Assembly (NCBI GenBank): GCA_028717325.1
Contig: JAQUOB010000104.1
Coordinates: forward strand, 1-5,121
Direction: 5' to 3'
DNA from: Candidatus Margulisiibacteriota bacterium
Lineage (GTDB): Bacteria; Margulisbacteria; WOR-1; O2-12-FULL-45-9; XYB2-FULL-48-7
DNA: 5,121 nt
Positions 1-4,784 of the stretch are shown here, one piece after another. The notes under the pieces were generated by a model. It did not search any database, had not been told where the DNA came from, and saw only the letters and a list, made by a program, of their open reading frames with translations. The position numbers and the translations under genes were made by a program. Within the stretch, counting starts at the first letter, position 1; every line of letters begins with the position of its first letter.

Positions 1-578
1 TCGCCGACAAACAATTGCTTGAAGAACATCTCCTGGCCCACGAAAAAAAGTCGAACGCCTCGTTTGAGGGCAAAACCGTCAATCCCGGCGGCAAGCCCTA
101 TATCAGCGCCCGCCTGCGGCCCTGGCAGAAACTCAAATGGGCCTATTTTTTGACGGGCAACCTCTCGATCAAGAAATCGGCGCTGGTCGAAGCCGGCCTC
201 TTTGACGAGAATTTCCGGGGCTACGGCTGGGAAGACATTGAGCTTGGCTACCGCCTGGCCCAAATGAAAGTCCCTCTTTATTATCTGCCGGCCGCCGTCA
301 ATTTCCACCATCATCCGGTCTCGAACGAAGGCATGGTCGAGAGAAAATACCAGATGGGCAAATCAGCCGCCCTCTTTTACAAAAAACATCCCAACTACTG
401 GGTCAAAATGTTCCTGGGCCTGAACCCGCTGGCCATGGCGATATTCCGGTTTATCAAAAAGCGGCCTTCGCTGCAGGAAAATATCCGGCGCCGGGCCAGC
501 CGCTCCCATTTTTACCGCTATATTTTGGAAGAGTACCAGTACCGGCTGGGGTTCGAGGAAGGATTGTCAAAACTTTAG
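1..578 (+). CDS. Family-2 glycosyltransferase, C-terminal part (5' end outside the window)
   Basis: This is the last 191 residues of a GT-A fold, family GT2-like glycosyltransferase, which would move a sugar from a nucleotide-sugar donor onto a cell-envelope polysaccharide, lipid or protein acceptor. The frame is open to the window edge (first full codon at base 3), so the TTG at 15 is probably internal and the true start lies upstream. Diagnostic residues, counted from the first full codon, are TGN at 51-53 (FLTGNLSIKK) and the block GWEDIELGYR at 75-84, whose acidic ED pair is the expected catalytic region of the Glyco_transf_7C / GT2 C-terminal segment. After it come a His-rich FHHHPVS stretch and a basic C-terminal tail. 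No transmembrane helix is obvious; the hydrophobic FLGLNPLAMAIF stretch is short. The gene ends with TAG, and its last codons contain the -35 element of the rpmE promoter. Donor and acceptor cannot be read from the sequence. Family assignment is firm, specific role unknown. Confidence 0.88.
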   Translation, partial: ADKQLLEEHLLAHEKKSNASFEGKTVNPGGKPYISARLRPWQKLKWAYFLTGNLSIKKSALVEAGLFDENFRGYGWEDIELGYRLAQMKVPLYYLPAAVNFHHHPVSNEGMVERKYQMGKSAALFYKKHPNYWVKMFLGLNPLAMAIFRFIKKRPSLQENIRRRASRSHFYRYILEEYQYRLGFEEGLSKL

Positions 579-592
579 TCCTGTGGTAAAAT
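564..592 (+). promoter_or_regulatory. Sigma-70-type promoter of rpmE, predicting a leaderless transcript
   Basis: TTGTCA (564-569, five of six matches to TTGACA) is separated by exactly 17 bases from TAAAAT (587-592, five of six to TATAAT). The -10 box is preceded by TGG, giving an extended -10 (TGnTAAAAT). Only seven bases lie between the -10 box and the rpmE ATG at 600, so transcription should begin at about 598-600. No Shine-Dalgarno sequence lies before that ATG, which agrees with a leaderless message. The -35 element lies inside the last codons of the glycosyltransferase gene. This is a motif reading; no start site has been measured. Confidence 0.7.
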
Positions 593-599
593 AAATCAT

Positions 600-863
600 A
601 TGAAACCCGGTATCCATCCTAAATATTACCAGACCAAGGCGATCTGCGCCTGCGGCGCGACCTATGACATCGGCTCGACCAAAGAAAAGGTCCACGTCGA
701 TATCTGCTCCGCCTGCCATCCGCTCTTTACCGGCAAACAAAAACTGCTCGATACCGAAGGCCGGGTCCAGAAGTTCAAGAAAAAATATGCCGGCATTGTG
801 CCCAAAGCCAAAAAGCCGGTCAAAAAGAAAAAGACCTCCAAAAAAACCGTCGGCAAAAAGTAA
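600..863 (+). CDS. rpmE: 50S ribosomal protein L31 (zinc-binding type) with long lysine-rich tail
   Basis: Ribosomal protein L31 (bL31) binds the large subunit and helps form a bridge to the small subunit. The 87-residue product begins MKPGIHPKYYQ, the typical L31 N-terminus. It carries the four zinc-binding cysteines of the C+ form: C16 and C18 (CAC) and C36 and C39 (CSAC), followed by the family signature HPLFTGKQK at 40-48 and GRVQKFKKKY. The conserved core ends near residue 68. The last 19 residues add a tail with 11 lysines, making the protein longer than the roughly 70 residues of common L31 proteins; such a tail probably contacts rRNA. The start is supported by homology and by the promoter that ends seven bases upstream. 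There is no Shine-Dalgarno sequence. It is the first gene of a cluster with prfA (14-base gap) and prmC. Confidence 0.96.
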   Translation: MKPGIHPKYYQTKAICACGATYDIGSTKEKVHVDICSACHPLFTGKQKLLDTEGRVQKFKKKYAGIVPKAKKPVKKKKTSKKTVGKK

Positions 864-877
864 CCGCTTAACCCTTC

Positions 878-1954
878 ATGTTTCTAGATAAACTTGAAAA
901 CGTAGAAAAAAGATACCTTGAGCTGGAAAAGCTCCTCAGTTCCGCCGACATTATTTCCGACCGCGAACAATTCACCAAGCTCTCCAAAGAACTGAGCGAA
1001 GTTAAGCCGGTCGTCGACAAGTACCGCGATTATAAGAGCATTCTTCACTCGATCAAAGAAGCGGAAGCCATGCTCGGCGAAAAAGACATGCATGACCTGG
1101 CGCAAGAGGAGCTAAAAGACCTCGAAGCCAAAAAAACGGCCCTGTTCCAGGACCTGGAAGCCCTGCTCGCCCCCAAGGACCCGTTCGATGAGAAAAACAT
1201 TATCATGGAGATCAGGGCCGGCACCGGCGGTGAAGAGGCGGCCCTCTTTGCCGGCGAGCTCCTGCGCATGTATCTGCGCTACGCCGAGCGGCGCGGCTGG
1301 AAGACGGAAATACTCGATACCAACCCGACCGGCCTGGGCGGCTACAAGGAAGCGATCTTTGGCATCATCGGCAAGGGGGCTTACAGCAAGTTAAAATATG
1401 AAAGCGGCACCCACCGGGTCCAGCGCGTGCCCAAAACCGAGACCAGCGGCCGCATCCACACTTCGGCCGTAACCGTGGCCGTCCTGCCCGAAGCGGAAGA
1501 GGTCGACGTCAATATCAATGAAAACGATCTGAAATTTGAAGCTTTCCGCGCCGGCGGCGCCGGCGGCCAGAACGTCAACAAGGTCTCGTCCGCCGTCCGG
1601 ATCACCCACTTGCCGACCGGGGTCGTCGTAGAATGCCGCGAAGAGAGATCTCAATTGCAAAACCGGGAAAAAGCCATGAAATTATTGCGGGCCAAGCTGC
1701 TGCAGACCGCGGAAGAAAAAGAACGGACCAAGCGCGACGTCAGCCGCAAGATCATGGTCGGCACCGGCGACCGCTCCGAAAAGATCAGGACGTACAATTA
1801 TCCCCAGGGACGGGTGACCGATCACCGGATCGGCTTTTCCGTTTATCAGTTGAACGATGTTCTCGACGGCGATCTGGACGCGTTTATCGACGCCTTGAGC
1901 ACCGCGGACCGCGCCGCCAAACTGGCCAACCTGCCTGTCGGCCAGCAGGAATAA
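878..1954 (+). CDS. prfA: Peptide chain release factor 1
   Basis: Release factor 1 reads UAA and UAG stop codons in the ribosomal A site and triggers release of the finished peptide. The 358-residue product has normal family length. Residues 1 to about 100 are the charged helical N-terminal domain (starting MFLDKLENVEKRY). GTGGEEA at 115-121 is a family signature. The codon-recognition tripeptide is P185-K186-T187, corresponding to the PxT motif of RF1 (often PAT or PVT) and not the SPF motif of RF2. The catalytic loop is GGQ at 229-231 in a GGAGGQNVNK context. The ATG at 878 fits the conserved N-terminus, but the bases before it (864-877) hold no Shine-Dalgarno sequence. Translation may instead rely on coupling to rpmE, whose stop lies 14 bases away. 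The presence of RF1 and the TAG stop of the first gene agree with UAG being a stop here. The downstream prmC product should methylate Q231. Confidence 0.97.
   Translation: MFLDKLENVEKRYLELEKLLSSADIISDREQFTKLSKELSEVKPVVDKYRDYKSILHSIKEAEAMLGEKDMHDLAQEELKDLEAKKTALFQDLEALLAPKDPFDEKNIIMEIRAGTGGEEAALFAGELLRMYLRYAERRGWKTEILDTNPTGLGGYKEAIFGIIGKGAYSKLKYESGTHRVQRVPKTETSGRIHTSAVTVAVLPEAEEVDVNINENDLKFEAFRAGGAGGQNVNKVSSAVRITHLPTGVVVECREERSQLQNREKAMKLLRAKLLQTAEEKERTKRDVSRKIMVGTGDRSEKIRTYNYPQGRVTDHRIGFSVYQLNDVLDGDLDAFIDALSTADRAAKLANLPVGQQE
1947..1950 (+). promoter_or_regulatory. Shine-Dalgarno site of prmC inside the prfA 3' end
   Basis: AGGA sits five bases before the ATG at 1956 and lies in the last codons of prfA. 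The prfA stop (1952-1954) falls between this site and the ATG, with one base separating stop and start. This arrangement favours coupled translation of release factor and modifying enzyme. It supports 1956 as the prmC start. Confidence 0.6.
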
Positions 1955-1955
1955 A

Positions 1956-2807
1956 ATGAACCTGACAGAAGCCATCGATTGGGGAACCGATCAGCTGACG
2001 GCCAAACAGATCGAGGAGGCGCGGCTGGAAGCCGAAATACTTTTGGTCCACGACCTGGGCATCAAAAAAAGCGAACTGATCCTCAACCAAAGCCTGGCCA
2101 TTGACGACAAAGCTTTTAAACGGTACAAAGAGCTGATCGCCCGCCGACTCAAACACGAGCCGACCGCCTACATCACCGGTTATCAGCCCTTCATGTCGCT
2201 CGATTTTATGGTCAATCGTTCCGTCCTCATTCCCCGACCCGAGACAGAAATTCTGGTTGAAACCGTAATAAAATCAGTTCGGAGCTCGGAGTTCGGAGTC
2301 GGGAGTTTTGTTATCGCCGATATCGGGACCGGCAGCGGGGCGATCGCCGTCAGTTTGGCTAAAAACCTGTCAGGGATAAAAATGATCGGGATCGATTCAT
2401 CATCCGAGGCGTTAAAAGTGGCCCAAAAAAACGCCGAAGTTCACCGAGTAGCTGATCGTTGTCAGTTTATTAAGGGCAATCTGCTCGAACCGCTGAAAGA
2501 AAAAATAAATATCATTGTGGCCAATCCGCCGTATATACCTTCGGCGGAGATCGGTAAACTTCAGCCCGAAGTCAAAGATTGGGAGCCGAAACAGGCACTT
2601 GACGGCGGTAAAGACGGCTTAGATTATGTAAGGAAATTGATCGATCAAGCATCTAACCACCTATCAACCCAACCACCTAACTACCTGTTCCTTGAATTCG
2701 GCTTCGGCCAGGCCGGCGCGGTGGAATCACTGGCCAAGGTTAAATTCAAGAATGTCGAGATCATAAAAGATTACGCCGGTATTCCGCGGATCCTTAAAGC
2801 CGCTTGA
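1956..2807 (+). CDS. prmC: Release factor glutamine N5-methyltransferase (HemK family)
   Basis: PrmC uses S-adenosylmethionine to methylate the glutamine of the GGQ motif in release factors, which raises termination efficiency. The 283-residue product has the normal length. Residues 1 to about 85 form the small N-terminal helical domain that grips the release factor (with EPTAYITGYQPFM at 68-80), followed by LIPRPETE at 91-98. The Rossmann methyltransferase domain has the SAM-binding loop DIGTGSG at 122-128, an acidic D147 at the end of the next strand, and the catalytic NPPYIP at 190-195 that holds the target amide. It follows prfA, its substrate gene, with a single base between stop and start. 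Two short tandem repeats are translated within it, around residues 107-117 and 231-244, both in expected surface loops. The second replaces the usual Gly-containing turn before the LFLEFG strand. Catalytic motifs are intact, so the enzyme should be active. Its 3' end overlaps the convergent phosphorylase gene by 14 bases. Confidence 0.96.
   Translation: MNLTEAIDWGTDQLTAKQIEEARLEAEILLVHDLGIKKSELILNQSLAIDDKAFKRYKELIARRLKHEPTAYITGYQPFMSLDFMVNRSVLIPRPETEILVETVIKSVRSSEFGVGSFVIADIGTGSGAIAVSLAKNLSGIKMIGIDSSSEALKVAQKNAEVHRVADRCQFIKGNLLEPLKEKINIIVANPPYIPSAEIGKLQPEVKDWEPKQALDGGKDGLDYVRKLIDQASNHLSTQPPNYLFLEFGFGQAGAVESLAKVKFKNVEIIKDYAGIPRILKAA
2276..2303 (+). repeat. Four tandem 7-base units inside prmC
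   Basis: Four adjacent heptamers read AGTTCGG, AGCTCGG, AGTTCGG and AGTCGGG, so units 1 and 3 are identical and the others are near copies. The next seven bases (AGTTTTG) look like a decayed fifth copy. Since seven is not a multiple of three, successive units are read in different frames, yielding the low-complexity residues S V R S S E F G V G S (107-117). This is the linker just before the first methyltransferase strand (VIADIGTGSG), where length variation is usually tolerated. Confidence 0.75.
2647..2686 (+). repeat. Degenerate tandem 8-base units inside prmC
   Basis: Reading in steps of eight from 2647 gives AAGCATCT, AACCACCT, ATCAACCC, AACCACCT and AACTACCT. Units 2 and 4 are identical, unit 5 differs from them by one base, and units 1 and 3 are more decayed. 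The 9-mer AACCACCTA occurs at 2655 and again at 2671. The array is translated as a polar, Asn/Pro-rich loop (around residues 231-244) before the LFLEFGFGQ strand of PrmC. It is C-rich with few G on the coding strand, unlike the surrounding gene. Confidence 0.62.
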
Positions 2808-3441
2808 TCGTTTCCAGCAGAAGTTTTGATATCTCAGCCGACTTATTCTTCATCATCGCCATAACTTCTTGCGAAGATATCTTCTTCCGGCTGATGCCGG
2901 CCGCGTAATTCGTCACAATGCCGATCACGGCGTAGGGAATGCCTGTTTCGGCCGCCAGCACTACTTCCGGCACCTGCGTCATGCCGACCACATCCGCCCC
3001 CAGCCGGCGATAGGCGGCTATTTCGGCTTTCGATTCATAACGGGGACCCTCCGTGCAGGCATAAACCGCTTTTGGATGAATTCTAATGCCCAAGCCGGCA
3101 GCCGCTTGCTTGATCTTTCTCCGTAAAGCTTCGTCATAAGGGAAGCTGACGTCGGTAAAATTCGCGGCCGACAAATATTCGGTCCTGTTCCTGGTCAGAT
3201 CGATAAAATCAGAGAGAAGAAGAAAATCGCCCGGTTTCATTTTTTTATTAAGCGAACCGACCGCGGCCAGCGCAACGATCTTCTCGACCCCGGCCCGCTG
3301 CAGCGCCAAGATATTGCCGCGATAATCGATCTCATGCGGCGCGCGATATTCCCGGCCGTGACGGTTGAGAAAAATCACCCCGGTCGCTTTAATGATTGAA
3401 TCGTCGATCCCTGTCCCTGCGATGATCCCGATCTTAGGCAT
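2794..3441 (-). CDS. Purine nucleoside phosphorylase family, likely S-methyl-5'-thioinosine phosphorylase (compact)
   Basis: This enzyme is predicted to split methylthioinosine with phosphate into hypoxanthine and 5-methylthioribose-1-phosphate. The 215-residue product starts MPKIGIIAGTG, with the phosphate-loop GTG at 9-11. It then has NRHG at 26-29, PHEIDYRGNI at 35-44, AAVGSL at 59-64, CTEGPRYESKAE at 129-140 and GMTQVPE at 153-159, the family order of MTAP/PNP proteins. In the base-recognition loop it reads VTNYAAG (N178) where adenine-specific MTA phosphorylases have TDYD. Asn is the residue expected for 6-oxopurines, so inosine-type substrates are favoured. The N-terminal part between GTG and RHG is roughly 25-30 residues shorter than usual. 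The start at 3441 is set by a strong Shine-Dalgarno site and by overlap with the deaminase stop; an in-frame upstream start at 3504 lies wholly within the deaminase gene. Its end overlaps prmC. A general inosine/guanosine phosphorylase role is the main alternative. Confidence 0.85.
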   Translation of the reverse strand: MPKIGIIAGTGIDDSIIKATGVIFLNRHGREYRAPHEIDYRGNILALQRAGVEKIVALAAVGSLNKKMKPGDFLLLSDFIDLTRNRTEYLSAANFTDVSFPYDEALRRKIKQAAAGLGIRIHPKAVYACTEGPRYESKAEIAAYRRLGADVVGMTQVPEVVLAAETGIPYAVIGIVTNYAAGISRKKISSQEVMAMMKNKSAEISKLLLETIKRL

Positions 3442-4747
3442 GCTTGACCTCCCGTTCGATCTTTTTCGCCAGGTGATTGGCCCGGTCGATAATTTCTCCT
3501 TCATCCACCGTCAACATTTTTCTGTTCTCCATTATCAATTTGCCGTTAATGATCGCGGTGTCGACGTCGCCGCCGCCGGCGCTGTAAACAAGATTGGAAT
3601 AAATATTGTAAAGCGGCACGAGGTGCGGCCGGTTAAGGCCAACAATAATGACGTCGGCGGTTTGGCCGATCGCCAAAGAACCAAGATCGCTGCGGCCCAG
3701 CAATCGGGCGCCGTCCCTAGTCGCCATTTTTACGACCGTTTTGGCCGGCATGACCGTCGGATCGGCATGGGTCGCCTTATGGAATTTGGCCGCCGAATCC
3801 ATCTCATCGAACATGTCGAGATTATTGTTCGAGGCCGCCCCATCGGTCCCCAGGCCGACAACGATCCCCTCGTTCTGGATTTCAACGATCGGCGCGCTGC
3901 CGACGGCCAGCTTCATGTTGCTCTCCTGGCAATGGGCCACTTTGACGTCATGTTTTTTCAGCAGTTCGATATCGTGCCGGCTCAAATGGACGCAATGGAC
4001 GGCGATGACTTTTTCGCTCAAAAAACCGGTCGAGGCCAGATATTCGACCGGGGTCGAGCCGCCGTGTGTGGCCTTGAACGCCTCAACTTCACCAGCCGTT
4101 TCCGCGATGTGGATATGGAGAGGGAGATCGAGCCGGTCGGACAGTTGTTTTGATTTTTTCAAAGCCGCCTCGTCGCAGGAATAAGGCGCGTGCGGCGCCA
4201 CGGTTAGATGAACGATCGGATCGTCCCGCCACTTTTCCTTCATCTCTTCGATCAATTTCAACGCCTCATCAGGCGTTTTTTTATCCGGGGTTTCGGCCGA
4301 CATGACGGTCTCGCCCAGATAACTGCGGATCCCGACCTGCCGGCAGGTTTCGGCGGCAACATCCTCAAAAAAATACATGTCGTTAAAAGTCGTGGTCCCC
4401 GACTTGATCATCTCGATCGCCGCCAGGCCGGCCCCAACTCTGATAAAGTCGGGATCGAGCAGCCTTTTTTCGATCGGGAAGATGAAATCATGCCACCAGG
4501 TCTCAAAGGCCATGTCATCCGCCAGCCCGCGCATCATGGCCATGGCCGCGTGAGTGTGGCAATTGATCAGGCCGGGCATGAGGAGTTTCCCCCGCGCCTC
4601 GATGGTCTTTTTGCCCTTATATTTTGTTTGGGGCGAGATGTCGATGATCTTCGAGTCTTTGATCGCGAGGTCGGCTTTTTCGTGAAAGTTGAAGCCCTCG
4701 TCCATCGTCAGGATCAGGCCATTTTTCAGAACAATATCGGCTTCCAT
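3434..4747 (-). CDS. mtaD: 5'-methylthioadenosine / S-adenosylhomocysteine deaminase (amidohydrolase)
   Basis: This metal-dependent amidohydrolase of the MTA/SAH deaminase family converts methylthioadenosine (and often S-adenosylhomocysteine, 5'-deoxyadenosine or adenosine) to the inosine form and ammonia. The 437-residue product is full length. Residues 1 to about 58 plus the last ~60 form the composite beta domain around a TIM barrel. Expected metal and catalytic residues are present: H64 and H66 (NCHTHAAMA), substrate-side H186 (PHAPYS), H213 with proton-shuttling E216 (HIHIAET), H251 (HCVHL) and D302 (GTDGAASNN). The MRGLADDMAFETWW stretch (72-85) is typical of this subgroup and separates it from guanine or cytosine deaminases. 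The start follows queC by 17 bases and has its own TATAAT box nine bases upstream, with no Shine-Dalgarno sequence. Its last eight bases are shared with the phosphorylase gene, ATGCCTAA, so the two are translated as a pair. Exact substrate preference cannot be read from sequence. Confidence 0.93.
   Translation of the reverse strand: MEADIVLKNGLILTMDEGFNFHEKADLAIKDSKIIDISPQTKYKGKKTIEARGKLLMPGLINCHTHAAMAMMRGLADDMAFETWWHDFIFPIEKRLLDPDFIRVGAGLAAIEMIKSGTTTFNDMYFFEDVAAETCRQVGIRSYLGETVMSAETPDKKTPDEALKLIEEMKEKWRDDPIVHLTVAPHAPYSCDEAALKKSKQLSDRLDLPLHIHIAETAGEVEAFKATHGGSTPVEYLASTGFLSEKVIAVHCVHLSRHDIELLKKHDVKVAHCQESNMKLAVGSAPIVEIQNEGIVVGLGTDGAASNNNLDMFDEMDSAAKFHKATHADPTVMPAKTVVKMATRDGARLLGRSDLGSLAIGQTADVIIVGLNRPHLVPLYNIYSNLVYSAGGGDVDTAIINGKLIMENRKMLTVDEGEIIDRANHLAKKIEREVKHA
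3447..3453 (-). promoter_or_regulatory. Shine-Dalgarno site that fixes the phosphorylase start
   Basis: On the - strand GGGAGGT lies five bases before the ATG whose A is at 3441. It sits within the last codons of the deaminase gene. It is the strongest ribosome-binding site in the window and decides for the 215-residue product over the longer reading beginning at 3504. Confidence 0.82.
4335..4348. repeat. Perfect 14-base palindrome inside mtaD
   Basis: ACCTGCCGGCAGGT equals its own reverse complement. It lies in coding sequence (residues around T-C-R-Q-V, 134-138 of the deaminase). It may be chance in GC-rich DNA, or one copy of a dispersed genomic palindrome. Only one perfect copy occurs in this window. 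Confidence 0.5.
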
Positions 4748-4756
4748 TGCGGGCTT

Positions 4757-4784
4757 ATTATACGTTATTTAAAAATGGAAGCAA
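4757..4784 (-). promoter_or_regulatory. Promoter of mtaD with perfect TATAAT, predicting a (nearly) leaderless transcript
   Basis: On the - strand a perfect TATAAT (4757-4762) lies nine bases before the mtaD ATG at 4747. A weak -35 candidate, TTGCTT (4779-4784, three of six matches), lies 16 bases further upstream within the end of queC. Transcription should begin at about 4749-4751, leaving a leader of roughly two to four bases, too short for a ribosome-binding site. The box fills most of the 17-base gap between queC and mtaD, so mtaD and the phosphorylase can be expressed apart from queC. Confidence 0.6.

Noticed and set aside
1552..1569. GC-rich direct repeat GCCGGCGGC within prfA
   Set aside because: It encodes the invariant GGAGGQ loop of release factors, so the repetition is explained by the protein.
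1922..1945. Possible hairpin CTGGCC / GGCCAG just before the prmC Shine-Dalgarno site
   Set aside because: The stem is only six pairs with a 12-base loop, inside GC-rich coding sequence, so it is easily expected by chance. No regulatory role can be argued.
2340..2347. GCGATCGC octamer, the HIP1 palindrome of cyanobacteria
   Set aside because: Single copy in codons for the conserved SAM-binding segment. One occurrence in GC-rich DNA is not evidence of a HIP1-type genome.
3442..3504. Upstream extension of the phosphorylase to a start at 3504
   Set aside because: The extra 21 residues lie wholly in the deaminase coding region and match no family sequence, while GGGAGGT is correctly placed for the ATG at 3441.
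3365..4153. 262-codon open frame on the + strand opposite the phosphorylase and deaminase genes
   Set aside because: It is antisense to well-supported genes with intact family motifs, and its translation shows no recognisable domain. GC-rich third positions on the other strand keep such frames open.
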